The position numbers and the translations under genes are program-made. The notes below the pieces were generated by a model. The model was given only the letters and a program-made list of their open reading frames with translations. It searched no databases and was not told the origin of the DNA. This document shows positions 40,251-51,597 of a DNA stretch of 64,000 bases, one piece after another (positions within the stretch are counted from its first letter, which is position 1; each line of letters starts with the position of its first letter). Origin of the DNA: Lumbricus rubellus (taxonomy: Eukaryota; Annelida; Clitellata; Crassiclitellata; Lumbricidae); assembly GCA_945859605.1 (NCBI GenBank), contig OX243814.1, positions 37,012,524 through 37,076,523 of the forward strand, read 5' to 3'.

Positions 40251-41255
40251 TGTCGTATCCCGTGTAAAAGGGCACTTTTTATCCTAGTGGTTAATCGGTT
40301 GGGTTTAACTTTCTCAAGAAATTCTTCCAAATTCAACAAACTCCCAGTTTCTTATGAAATATATATAATATAAAGTTATTCAATATCATTCAAATGCACA
40401 AACAAATAACAATCCTATTTACCTAGTGTGGCGAGTTACTTAGTAAATATTATATTTGCGCTTATCTGTCGAGTTGTATGAAACTCGAATGTCTTCGGCT
40501 CCTCTCCGTCGTCCAATCGTCGCAGTCAAGAATGTTGATCAGACGGTTGAAATGCAGTCATGGAAGCAACCACACCAATCGCCTTACTCGTATCTTGCCG
40601 TGAATCAGTTGCACACAAGATGAATCGTCGCATTCACCTCACAGCTCTTCTCCAGTTGACCAAACGTCCCTCGTACTTCACACGCCGATCAGCTGTTTGC
40701 TAGCCGATTCAAATTACACGACTCTTCAGACTGTTGCTTAAGAGTTCGTCTTCTTCGCAAGTGTCTCACACTTCACACGATGATAATTATGCACTAACGC
40801 AAATTTCTCATTTAAATTGCGTTGCACTTAATGCACAATACTTTGAACTATCGGTTGATCGTCCGAACAGTTCAATTACCTTCGTCTCTACTCTGAAAAT
40901 CACAACTTTGGATTGATCACCGCAGTGAAACAACCACCATTTCCAGATATACCTGTAGAGAGTCAAAAACTTAACGTCCACTTCGCTGACGTCATTTTTA
41001 ACTCGTCACGTCATTCGCTTCCAGTCTGCACCAATCACGAATAGGATTAGCGTCCTTTGTTGTCATGGTAATCTTGACCACTCGTTATTACGCTTAGCTG
41101 CAGTCATTGGTTTTATGTATTAATATTTTATATGTTGCCACACATATTACCTAAACTCGCCAATTAAATTGCCTAGCTTAACTTCTACCTATAATTAATA
41201 ATTATACATGCATAGCAAGTGTTTAATTTGATAATCATTTAATATAACCACGACA
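40251..41255 (-). repeat. LTR (5' LTR of the minus-strand element)
   Basis: 1005-bp partner of 34467-35471, same TGTCG/CGACA ends. The minus-strand sequence just inside begins ACTATGGGGTCCTACG, where TGGGGTCC could be a primer binding site for an unidentified tRNA. Confidence 0.92.
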
Positions 41256-41399
41256 CTACCCCTAACCGACCCTCACGACTCCTTACCTGACCTAAACGAC
41301 ACTTCGGTCCCCGCTACGATAGTCATTCCGTATCCCGATCCAACCTACAAACTCGTAGAAAAATATTATTTCACCTCATGCTCTCGCTACACAAGTCTT

Positions 41400-41944
41400 C
41401 GGATCAGGACGTTTGGGCGCCGCCGTTTTGGCGCCGGCCGTTTGGGCGCCGCCGTTTCGGCGCCGGTTGTTTGGGCGCGACGCCGTTTGGGCGCCGGACG
41501 TTGCGGCGCGAAAGAAGAACATTGACGTTTGTAGATATAATTACATACAAAAGAGCCTCCTTCCTAACCTTGACGTTTGTAGATATAATTACATACGAAA
41601 GAGCCTCCTTCCGAGACTATTGTTTATCCCCTGTGAATGTGACGTTTGAACATTGAACTTCTGAAAGTAATTCAGTTCTTTGTGGAATGCTTTTATTTAA
41701 CATCAAATCATTCCCTTGGGTAACATGATGTGTTAACATTAATTTTAACAATGCACATTACAAAACATAGCTGAATTAAAAATTCCTGGACAAATAAAGA
41801 GTTTTAAGTGCTATTTCATTACATAACTTCTTCCGCGCCGAAACGTACGGCGCCCAAACGGCGTCGCGCCCAAACAGCCGGCGCCGAAACGGCGGCGCCC
41901 AAACGGCCGGCGCCCAAACGGCGGCGCCCAAACGTCACGTACCG
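41400..41944. mobile_element. Mutator-like non-autonomous element with GGCGCC-rich TIRs
   Basis: Flanked by exact 9-bp duplications ACAAGTCTT (41391-41399, 41945-41953). TIRs of about 115 bp begin CGGATCAGGACGTTTGGGCG on the left and CGGTACGTGACGTTTGGGCG on the right. They consist of tandem GTTTGGGCGCCG-type units. The interior holds a roughly 48-bp tandem duplication (TTGACGTTTGTAGATATAAT...). A 9-bp TSD with long TIRs is Mutator-like. Non-coding. Confidence 0.85.
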
Positions 41945-41953
41945 ACAAGTCTT

Positions 41954-44673
41954 CCACTCGAAACCGAAGGCACATCTTTTCAAGATTATGATTTCTTATT
42001 TCTGTTTGCATTTCCTGTGGGTCGATGACCGTTATAAATAATCTTACTGCCACCCTTCTCTTTAAAAAAATTTTTTCCTGTGGCATTCGACGTCTATCAT
42101 AAACTAGACGTAAACAAGCAGGTTATCTCGAGATTACAATATTATTACGAAAACTGTCAAAACGATGTTCTTGTTGCCATGACGACGGAGATAATCGATT
42201 TCAAAATGTGACGTCACGCGTTCAGTGTCTTTAGGTGTGTGCGTGTTTCTTTAATTGATAGCGTAAAACGAATATCATTGAACATGATACCCCTAAAAAT
42301 TTATTGACCGCGTTTTCTCGTCAATGGGTGGCCATGTGATTGTGACGAGCAGGCTCAATTGCTAAAGTCAGAGTCGGTAACATGTTCGAGCAAATTATCT
42401 GAACATTTCTGTCAACATTTGAACTATAATTGCGCATTCGCATTGCTTTCATTCAGTTGTAGAGTAAGGTTGTTAAGCATAGCGTACAGTAACTCAGCCA
42501 ATCAGTGTCCAGAATTATAAAAGACACCCTCACAAATGTTGTTATATAGCATTGGAATGGAATCCAATTCCAATGGAACCTAATTCATTCTCTGTCAACA
42601 AACTATTAATCTTGAATTGTTTTTGTCTCAAGCGTTTACAAACAAAAGTATGATGCTACCAATGCCACGACATTTAACACGTTAGTCTTTCTTTCTGATC
42701 TGTTTTAACGCGTGCTAAACAATTTTATTTTGCTTGGTCAAAAGAGTTTTACTGACAAATGCTGAGTAGGGATGGTATGCATGTCCTACAGTTATCTGTA
42801 CCATGTGGGAGGCGGAATAGTTAAATTTATTTACAATGGGCTATCTAACTATGATGATTATAAAGAGCGTTTGTTGGTAAAAACAAGACTCATTCATGAG
42901 ACTTCAACGTTTTGATCTCAATAATTTCAATCGTCAAACCTCTGAACTGGCGATGTCTGAGAATCACCTCACCCCGCCCTGTCTGTCTTGTTTCACTTCA
43001 TTGTTAACGAGTATACATTATATCATATTCTCTAAAAGAGATCATTCTCTTTTAACCTTTATTCCGCGACTTAGGTAAATTTACGCAAGAGAGCATGAAG
43101 ATTCTTAAGTACACCGCGATGGGCTGGAGATAGTCTCGAGATGAATATTCAGAGGTGTTAAAACGCACGCAATACATACAGGGTGCGCCAAAAAAGCAAT
43201 CCCTACCGAATTTAGCCCATATCTTGGCCAGAAGTAAGAATTTCGAAATGAAATTCTACAGTCTTTAAGACAATTCATATTTATTATGATGGCCAGATTT
43301 CATCAAAATCGTCGTATAATTATATCTGGGCTGTCGCAATGCGAATTCGAACCTTTAATGCTGCCGTCATTATCAAAAAGGTTGCGCACTTCTGATTAAG
43401 GTCAGAGTATTATCTAGAATTCTAGATTTGAACAATTAAATTTTATACTCCCAATGTATCAATATTTTTTTCACCAAATGATGGTAGCACAATTTACAAG
43501 ACAATAAAAGTAAATCAAAAAGGAAATACAGCATTTACAGGACAGTATATATCTGCCTGCATAATACTAATGACAGAAAACAGACAAAAATATGCATGCA
43601 TAGATATATGACACATAATCAATTTATGGATGTATAATATATACATTATAGGCCTACATATTAATTATCTGCACATAAATGTTTCTATATGCTAATAGCA
43701 CCAGGACTTCTAGGTTGACCAACCATCAAACGTACATTCCCAGACCCTGGTGGTGGTATACGCAACACCAATATATATATATATATATAATATACATTAT
43801 ATATATATATCAAATCAAATCAAATCAAATCAGTTTATTTCCTGAATACGCACCAAAAATAACAATCAAGGCAGTGAACAGGGAATATATATTAAATATA
43901 CCGAGAATAACAAGTGCTCAAACACTTAAGGCGTGTAAGAGAAACATGATGCAAAACTGGCAACATTGTTGTGTGAAAGGCATTTCTGGATAAAATGTAA
44001 TATAGCCTAAGTAATGTAATGTAATGTACATGTAATGTAATGTAATGTAAGCTTAAGTTATTTGCGCTTCTGGTGTAGTCTGGTCTATAATTATTGCATT
44101 GGAAAGGCATGCTTTAGAACTCGGGAAGTGTGGGCCATGTGCAAAAAAATTCTCATAGAACAACTATGTGTTTGCTGTTTGTCGTCAGCAACTATATCTG
44201 ACCGACGGAGAAACTTTTGAGAAAACTATCATACACTGTTTTCGTGATCCGTGTGCTGGACACGCTCTGCTGCGGTAACGAAAAACCCGTATTATGTTAT
44301 AGTGCAATTGGTGGTGTTGCGTGCGTAAAATCCATGTAGGCTAATAATGGCATTCACATTCTCCATAATAAATCGGTAAAAACTAACACTACGATTAGTA
44401 GAGCATATTCTTCAAGACAAATTAACATATCTACAGTGCAAGCAATGTTTTAATTGCATGTAGGCCTACAATTAGTGGCAGGTCTTCCGCGTAGGTCACA
44501 AAGAAACGAAAATTATTACTAAGTAGGCCTATAGATGAGGAATTTATAGCTACTGAAAAGAACATTAAAGAAAAATGCAAATTAAAGTTACGCCCGTTTC
44601 GAAGTAGATCTATAAGCTTACCTCTACAAGAATTAAAACGCAAAATCACGCTTGAGTAGGTTTTGTTAACGAT
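41954..44673. other. Non-coding stretch with small repeats
   Basis: No gene supported. Holds a (TA)n run at about 43769-43812, (AATCA)n at about 43810-43834, and (ATGTA)n at 44013-44050. A CAGGGTGCGCCAAAAAAGCA sequence at 43178 looks like a transposon terminus, but I found no partner. Confidence 0.5.
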
Positions 44674-44677
44674 TTAA

Positions 44678-45514
44678 CCCTTATAGGGTAACCGGGGAGT
44701 AAAAAATAACCCCTAGCCTACTTTTTCGTGCACTTCTTTTGAACAAAACAAAACAGACTTTTGCTTCTGTGACTTTTCCTAGATATGTTTTTTCTTCACA
44801 ATGTCGTTTTCAGTTGTGTCACATTGCACTGCCACCTAGTGGCAGACTACTCTGAAAAGTTAGGTTTTATATTCTGGTACTGGATAAATCATTTCTGCAC
44901 TATGTAGATGTAAGCATAACCTTTTTAAGAACTGAATTGCTGGAGATTATGTGGCTGTTTTATTTTTGCATATGAATTAGTCATTCTTTGCTGTGTGATT
45001 TCTATTTCCGGCAGCATTGTATTATTGTAGCATACGCACTTTTGAATGAAACTATCGAAAGAAATAGGTGATTACAACGCCACAAAAGGCACCGTGGAAT
45101 CATTCAACCAGGACAGTAAGGGATATACAATACTTGCAGTTGCAGGATCAGAAGATGTCCTATTCTATTTCTTGGTTGATGCAGCAGCGCTCAACGAGTA
45201 TGTCATACTGATAGAAGTTGCAGAATCCAACGTGGCGAGATCACGCACATTCAGTAGGCCTACGTTTGGACAAGCGCCGTGTGTTCCTGCTGGTGTTGGT
45301 CATGAGCTAACCAGACCGCTTATTATCACGAGTCATCATTTTAATTCAAGATTTGTTACACATTACTTCAATAATGTCCTTGTCTATCAGATAAATTAAA
45401 CATGACCAAATTTGGTTGAACATTTCCCTGGATTTGACGAAAATAAATTGGGGGTATTTTTTTACCTCCCGGTTACCAACAACTGTAACCAAAAAAAGGA
45501 TTACCCTATAAGGG
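44678..45514. mobile_element. piggyBac-type element, internally deleted
   Basis: Flanked by TTAA on both sides (44674-44677, 45515-45518). Ends CCCTTATAGGGTAA and TTACCCTATAAGGG (14-bp perfect TIR), with a subterminal GGTAACCGGG/CCCGGTTACC inverted pair. TTAA targeting and CCC ends are piggyBac hallmarks, and a transposase remnant lies inside. Confidence 0.88.
45046..45399 (+). pseudogene. piggyBac transposase C-terminal remnant
   Basis: The 117-codon frame contains DYNATKGTVESFNQ and DVLFYFLVDAAALNEYVIL. These correspond to the piggyBac DDE_Tnp_1_7 segments with the pattern YNxTKGxVDxxDQ and the later FYxxxDxxxxNAYV block. The distance between them is much shortened and the catalytic Asp positions are not intact, so it is a deleted relic. 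Confidence 0.75.
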
Positions 45515-45697
45515 TTAATGTCAGCTATTTGATCGTTTGGATTGATCTTATGCACTATCATATTGTTTTTATTCACAGTTAACCTCCATATCTCCATTTT
45601 AATTTTAAATCCAATTTGATCTGATCATCTATAGCAGTGAGCTTTGTTCTCCCGGAACAGGTCTTACCTGACTCGCGCATATACTGTATATGCATAT

Positions 45698-45908
45698 GTG
45701 GGGCGCAGCGGTGTAGTGCATGATGGCGTCGTTGCCTTGGAGCCGGATGGTTCGAGGTTCGAATCCGTCTGAAGTCGCCGCTTAGGGACCTTTGGCAAGT
45801 CATTCACTCACAAATGCTCGGCGCTTCGGCGTGAAACTCCGATGCAGTGTCCGCGCTGCATTCGGGAGCGCCTCTGACTAGTGAGAGCTTGAAGGGATCA
45901 CTATAACA
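45698..45908 (+). repeat. tRNA-derived SINE
   Basis: Pol III boxes: A-box-like region GGCGCAGCGGTGTAGTGCAT and a B box GGTTCGAATCC (perfect core). Then GTCGCCGCTTAGGGACCTTT, GGCGTGAAACTCCGATGC and the 3' end GGGAGCGCCTCTGACTAG...CTTGAAGGGATCACTATAAC. Same family as 3691-3897. A hAT element inserted directly at its 3' end. Confidence 0.85.
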
Positions 45909-46837
45909 TGCAGGGGCGCAACCAGAAAATTTTCCTGGTGGGTGCTCAGAATTATTGTAAGCGCCGAAGGTGCGAAGCAGCGAGTACCGAAGACACGAAG
46001 CCAATGCCGAGTAGGGGGTTTAGGGGAGCTTACGACGCTCCCTCAGGGGGGCCTGGGGCGAAGCCCCAGAAACCAACGCATTTTTTACTTTTGACATCAG
46101 CTAGAGCACGTTTCAGGCTCTTGTTTGCCAGCAGTTTTTATGAGCGATAAAGTCATGAAAACATTTGAACACCTTGGTTTAAGACTTCAAAAATGTTCTT
46201 TCCCATTTGTTTAGATAAGACAAAGGGTATTAGACCTATAGCTCGTGAGTGGCAGAATTAATAGCCTGTATTTAATCTAGCCCCTCTCCCAATAACCAGT
46301 GTTTTATCTAGTACCTTCTCTGTGAATCAAGATTTCTGAGGAAAAGCGAGCATCCGACGGAAAAGGGCGGGAGCTTTAGGAAGGGATGTGCTCATCCACA
46401 TCATAAATTTCCTAATTTCCACACTGCAAAGGCAGCATTTTAAGCTGCCATCTAAAGCAAAATTGCTATACTACATGTATTTCAGTGCTGATAAGAGTGG
46501 TCTAAACTTCAATGAATAAACTCACAATTAGGCCTATAAAAAAATCATTTTTGTGAGTTCCACGTTTATTATGGTACCATTTTAAGATGACAACTCAGTA
46601 AAATAGCTCTATTACTTCAGTGTTGATAAAAAAGTGATTTCAGATTTCAACATCGGCTTAAAACTTCAGAGTACTGTGTTGCCTTGCAATTACCTACATC
46701 TCCTCTGTCGCCATAAATATCCGTCCGTGACAGTAATTAAGTTATTCACATTTTAATATCATGCGATAGTAACATAATTATATTATTATAATGAATAATA
46801 AAAATTAAATATGTAGTAGGAAATGGGATCATAGTAT

Positions 46838-47293
46838 AATAATATAATATAATAATATAACAGGGTGTACGGTGGTTCAGAAGACTCGTGATCTGTGTGA
46901 GAACCACCACTTGTATACAATGTTTTAAAATCCCATCTGCCCTAATTTCTCCTTGAATTTTATGAGTTTATCCACCGACACTGCCTCTTCACTCAGCTCG
47001 TTCCAGGTCTTCACTGTTCTGCTGCTGAAAAATCTTTGCTTGATGGCACCCTCGGACTGTCTGAATAACTTATATTGGTGACCTCTTAAACTTGTACTGT
47101 CAGCCAACTGAAAAAATCTTGAATAAGGTGTCATTTCTTTGTTCGTCATCAACTTGTATGTTTCAATCAAATCTCCTCTGCATCTTTGCTTCTCCAGTGT
47201 TGTCAATCCACATTTTACCAATCTCTCTTCGTACGTTAAAGTTCCATATCCTCTGATCATCTTGGTTGCTCGTCTTTGCACCTTTTCCAGCAC
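46838..47293 (-). pseudogene. CR1/L2/Jockey-like LINE 3' end
   Basis: The minus-strand frame 47293-46925 reads LEKVQRRATKMI, YEERLVKCGLTTLEKQRCRG, DLIETYKLM, FFQLADSTSLRGHQYKL and FFSSRTVKTWNELSEEAVSV. This is the standard C-terminus of ORF2 in CR1/Jockey-like LINEs. A short 3' UTR and a TATAA-type microsatellite tail (46838-46862) follow. It is 5'-truncated. Confidence 0.85.
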
Positions 47294-47312
47294 TTGCTTG
47301 TCTTATATATGG

Positions 47313-47388
47313 GACCCTCGGACTGTCTGAATAACTTACATTGGTGACCTCTTAAACTTGTACTGTCAGCCAACTGAAAAAGTCTTCA
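47313..47388 (-). repeat. Second partial copy of the LINE segment
   Basis: About 76 bp nearly identical to 47048-47123 (ACCCTCGGACTGTCTGAATA, CTCTTAAACTTGTACTGTCA), 265 bp away in the same orientation. Confidence 0.8.
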
Positions 47389-48092
47389 ATATGGCAGTTC
47401 ATGTAAGACCACTTTTTTAGCAATCCGTCCACTGAAAATTAATAGTAGTTCAATTTCGTAAAGATGGCAGCTTAAAATGCGGAAATTGCAAATAAATTTC
47501 TTATGGAAGGGGCGCATCTCCATTCCCAAACCCCTCTCCGTTTTAGAAACCTTCATTCCTAGAGGATTTGGTAAATTACATAGTCCTATTGCCTGGAGGG
47601 AAGATCGGTCAAATATGGGAAGAGAAGATGAATTGAGCCCGGCTGCTTAGGGGTGAAATAGAAGCCCATGCTAATATGAAGGAAACAATTCTTAGCTAGG
47701 TCTTAATAAAATAGGCCTACCATCAATTATCTTGTAACATATTATCAATAAATTGGCGAGACACTGCAATGTAATGGCATAAGCATATCACTAACGCTCT
47801 AAATTCCTCACTAGGCAAATTCTAGAGACCCCATACAAACTCAGGTATATGAGCTAAACACTGAAATTTAGTGCTTTATGAATCATGAATTTGACTAAGA
47901 TTATAATACAGAAGAATGAAGAAACTTGCTTAATTGGGTAATCTGAAAGACTGAAAGAGCGAAAGGACCCATACCCCACCCCCTCCCATAAAAAACTCAC
48001 CGGATTTGACAAAATTGCGTGGGTCACCTTTTTAGTCTTGGGGGTGCTCAAGCACCCCCCAGCACCCCCCTAGTTGCGCCACTGATAACATG

Positions 48093-49580
48093 TGCACATA
48101 CAAACAAACATATCCCATCGTATTACGCATGCACAATGGGTGCTGAGTAGCCTGCCTGCCAAAACCCCGATCACTTGGTAGTCTAAGCGGTACACAAAAG
48201 TAAACTGCACTTTTTGAACACGGGTTGCCGCCTGGCACAGTTGTAGTTGGGACCCAAGAGATCATTTTAAGAAGGGGAGGCAATCAAGGTCAGTGATCAC
48301 GGTACAACTGTTCGTCAGGCGCGAACCTTCTTCTATCTCGTCATCAACGAATCACTCATCCGTAACGGCGCAGGACCGGTCGCTGTTGCCAAGGGAGACG
48401 GATCGGATAATGACGTCGTTGTTGTCGTCATCATCATAATCGTCGTTGTCAGCGTCATAATCGATGTACTGTTGGTCATAACTGCTGTTTTCCCTTACCT
48501 GGCGCAAATATGAAAAACTACGATTTTTAGGTTTTATCTATTTAGTCTAATTATAAATTATAATAATTATTAAATTAGACTTGCTAGAACCATCCAGATA
48601 CATGAGGAAGGATGCCACGAAAAACCGAAGAAAAGCAACGAAAACAAATTTTTTTCTTTCATGAAAACAGTTTTGCTGTTTTGCAAAAACATTGCTCATA
48701 TTGGCTTTATATTGATGCCTTATGATGATTTGACCTTAGATTGGTGTTCATCGAGTCAAAAGTCATATATTTATGTAAACGACACTAGACGTGACATGTC
48801 TTCACAATTTGTACGAATGTCTTTGATGCAGGACTACATTTTTAAGAAGCCGCCGTTTTGAGTCCTAAGGATAATTCCCAATGGTTCCGATGCAAAATAA
48901 TCAAAACTGTGAGAAAACATCCAAAGATATGAAGAAATATGCCATAAAAATTGGAATACAAGCAATGGAAATGAAGAAATATTTGAAAACTTTTAATAGC
49001 AATTTTGCTGTATTTTTATGTAAAAATCCTTTTGTGGCTTAATTTTGAAGTCTAATGTTGATTTTGACTTTAGATTTATGTTATTCGAGTCAGAAATATA
49101 TAGAAACGACACCAGACACGAGATGATACGATGATTTATAATAATTTCCTAGCCTCAGGCCGCCATTTTGAAAAAGCCGCCATCTTGAATTCTAAGGGAA
49201 ATTTCGATTTCTTCCCCAATAATACTCTGCCGCCACCCGGCCCCTGCGGGGCGAGGTGCGTGTTGGATGGGAGCGAGGTGAGCCCGGTAGTATTCGGTCT
49301 AGCTGCAACGTTTCCGGTGAATTATAGCTGTGAAACTAAGGCGACGGAATTGATATTGCAAAAAGTTTTGGATGGTTCCGATGGCCCTCTGTCTAGGTGC
49401 AGAGTTTGAGATCAATACCTGCATTTTACAAAAAATTGGGGGGTTTCGCCCCGCCCTGGCCCCCATGTTGGGGGAGATTCGCAAACCCCCCAACTTTGTG
49501 TCTCATGCCCAGACGGACACAGTAGTTAAAGTTTCTGGAAGTAATAAATTCAAGAGGCAAAAGAATTAGATGTGCTCTGA
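48093..49580. repeat. Non-coding stretch with diverged tandem repeat
   Basis: No gene. Two diverged copies of a roughly 340-410-bp unit are seen at about 48661-48890 and 48990-49200. Both have TTTGACxTTAGAT, a CGAGTCA..A-TATAT block, AACGACAC-AGAC, and AAGCCGCC.T.TTGA.T.CTAAGG in the same order. Confidence 0.5.
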
Positions 49581-49588
49581 TCTGTTTT

Positions 49589-49781
49589 CATAGGCGTACG
49601 GGATATTTCTTCAGTGGCAGAGGGGGCAAAGATCGAACTTCTGTCCGAAAAATATATCCGGCCAAAAAGTTGACGAACTTTTTAAAAAAAGTCATTTGGG
49701 GTTGTGTTTGCTCGAAAAACCACATTTGCCTGAAAGTTGGGGGCATTTGCCCCCCCCTGGACCCCCGCCTCGTACGCCTAG
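49589..49781. mobile_element. Very short hAT-like element
   Basis: Ends CATAGGCGTACGGG and CCTCGTACGCCTAG are inverse with a one-base offset. Flanking TCTGTTTT is duplicated exactly (49581-49588, 49782-49789). 193 bp, non-coding. Confidence 0.7.
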
Positions 49782-49789
49782 TCTGTTTT

Positions 49790-50664
49790 GTTCTATCACT
49801 TCTATGGCCAATTCCGTATAATTTTTCAAAATAATACAGTTGCAAATGCAAGCGATTTTTGAACGGTAGCTGGAGTTAAAATGTGAAATAACTATGACTT
49901 CACGCCAAATTTTTGCCGTACATCAGTTAGCGTAGCATTAGCGGCGTGACGGCGCCATATAAACTGCCGTTAATATTAATATTACTATGATTATCCATGA
50001 GGTTTCATGAAGTAGTCGGATGTCAATCCTCTATATCTCTCATGGTGTTGTATAGAAATCCATGCAAAGACTGTCTGCATAGTTTTATCTAATATTGAAT
50101 CTATCTATAATATAAATATATTACGATATAATTCATATTGACTGTAATTTAACCAACTAACCATTATATGTTAGGGCATGGACAATACTTACCATTGGAA
50201 CATCACTTCAGGCTACATTATAATAATTAATACATGGATTTGCTAATCATTGTAGGCTAGGCACGAGGCTAGACAGTATTCGCTCGATGCTGATATCTCA
50301 CTGCTATCTCATTTAAGCAGGAGGAGCCTGCATACATTAATAAATTAAACATGTGTATAAATAGGAGTAGGGTAGCCTCATTAAGAGGAAGGGTGGTTGT
50401 CGTAGACGTCGGAGAAGAGGCAACTGTTGAGAGAGAAAGTAATTGTAATTATAACTTTGTGGAATCGTTTCTCTTATCCTCGGATTTTATTTGTTTCTTG
50501 TTTCACGTAAGAGTAGTTTGTTGTAGTTTCATTAAATAATCAAAATGCATTTCGTATCATGTTCATTTAATTCATTATAAGTTTCCCCAAGACTGGAGCA
50601 GTTCGAATCCTGCTGAGGCGATGGCGCTCCCCTAAGAAGGAGTCAGGCCATATATCTATAAAAA
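49790..50664. other. Non-coding stretch
   Basis: No gene supported. SINE-like GGCGCCATATAAACTGCCG tail at about 49952-49970. GCAGTTCGAATCCTGC at about 50599-50614 is a B-box/T-arm-like sequence without a convincing tRNA body. Confidence 0.45.
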
Positions 50665-50740
50665 TCTAGATAGGGAGCGTAGCGCCAAGGACATTCCATC
50701 TAGATGAAAGATGTCCTTGGCGCTACGCTCCCTATCTAGA
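50665..50740. repeat. Perfect 30-bp inverted repeat (hairpin)
   Basis: 50665-50694 (TCTAGATAGGGAGCGTAGCG then CCAAGGACAT) is exactly complementary to 50711-50740, with a 16-nt loop. It would fold to a long perfect stem in DNA or RNA from either strand. Confidence 0.95.
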
Positions 50741-50989
50741 ACGTCTTCGCAGGCATTCTTCTCTCATCGTAAGACCGTTTTAATTTGACCGCGCTTTGAT
50801 TGTAAGCGCCCCTAAGTAGTCCTCTTGAAGACGCGCTATAGGCCAAAACATTCTCGTCATGAATGATTAACAGTGTATAACAGTTGGTAAACCTCTACTG
50901 TTAAGGTCTCAATTCGCACCATCCACGGTAACTGAAATTGAATCTCATTAAATTTCACTTTAAAAAAAGACATCCCAGGGCCGAAGGCC

Positions 50990-51242
50990 CGTTGGTGAGG
51001 CGCTCATCTCCTTTTCTAGGCTCTTGAGCCGGCAATGGACGAACCCCGAGGTCCTGGACACGGGGCTAGTGCATCACAGGACTTACCGTTTACTTCCCAG
51101 CTTACGCCGGTACCAAATTATACTGCTTGGTGACAGAGGCTCGTGTGCGTAAACAACTTGCCCAAGGTCGTTAACCGGAGTCGAACCCGGAACCTCACGC
51201 TCCGTGAGCCGACGCGTTACCGGTCCGCCACCAGGTCGCACG
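50990..51242 (-). repeat. tRNA-derived SINE, second family
   Basis: Minus strand: GGTGGCGGACCGGTAACGCG (A-box-like), GGCTCACGGAGCGTGAGGTT, CCGGGTTCGACTCCGG (B box), then CTTGGGCAAGTTGTTTACGC and a body ending near 50990. It differs from the 45698 family in the body, but has the same plan of a pol III head followed by a GGCAAGTT-type segment. Confidence 0.75.
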
Positions 51243-51597
51243 CAAATTTTCCTTAGCCGGTTTAAAATTTTGAGACGCATCTCTACATGCTAACCTGAGT
51301 CGCACAGATTGACTTCTGTGTGAAGATATTAATATTAATATTAATGACTACTGGTATAAAAGGTATGTGGGATAAATTGTCGTCGAGATTAATAATAATT
51401 TTTGTCCTAGGTGTCACGGGATTAAGTTCTACATTCAATTTCCTAATCTGGATAATGCATGACATGAAAATCACAACTTATTTGTCGTTACCATCATTCT
51501 GCCAAAGATGTTGAAGTGATCACGTAACGATGAACGATGACTTCATGATATTTCGGGTCATGTCCAGAGTAAAGAGTCTACTGTAAGAACTCCATGG

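Larger units (their letters stand above)
34467..41255 (-). mobile_element. Ty3/gypsy-like LTR retrotransposon, internally deleted
   Basis: Two 1005-bp LTRs flank 4.8 kb holding gag, a zinc knuckle, an aspartic protease, an integrase zinc domain and an RNase H fragment, all on the minus strand. The RT catalytic core and integrase DDE core are absent. The integrase zinc domain lies 5' of RNase H, as in Gmr1-type elements and unlike ordinary Ty3/gypsy. The flanking pentamers (CTAGT left, CTACC right) are not a clean duplication. Likely a non-autonomous derivative. Confidence 0.85.
45911..48084. mobile_element. hAT element, non-autonomous, with nested LINE sequence
   Basis: Ends CAGGGGCGCAACCAG and CTAGTTGCGCCACTG, flanked by exact 8-bp duplications ATAACATG (45903-45910, 48085-48092). 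Subterminal GTGGGTGCTCAG / GGGGGTGCTCAAGCACC motifs. No hAT transposase frame; a LINE fragment lies inside. Confidence 0.88.

Noticed and set aside
43178..43200. CAGGGTGCGCCAAAAAAGCA as a transposon end
   Set aside because: No inverted partner or target duplication was found within the window.
45046..45399. Host gene encoding a 117-residue protein
   Set aside because: The frame lies inside TTAA-flanked piggyBac ends and matches shortened transposase blocks.
50580..50640. tRNA gene around GCAGTTCGAATCCTGC
   Set aside because: A T-arm-like sequence is present, but no D arm, anticodon arm or acceptor stem could be drawn.
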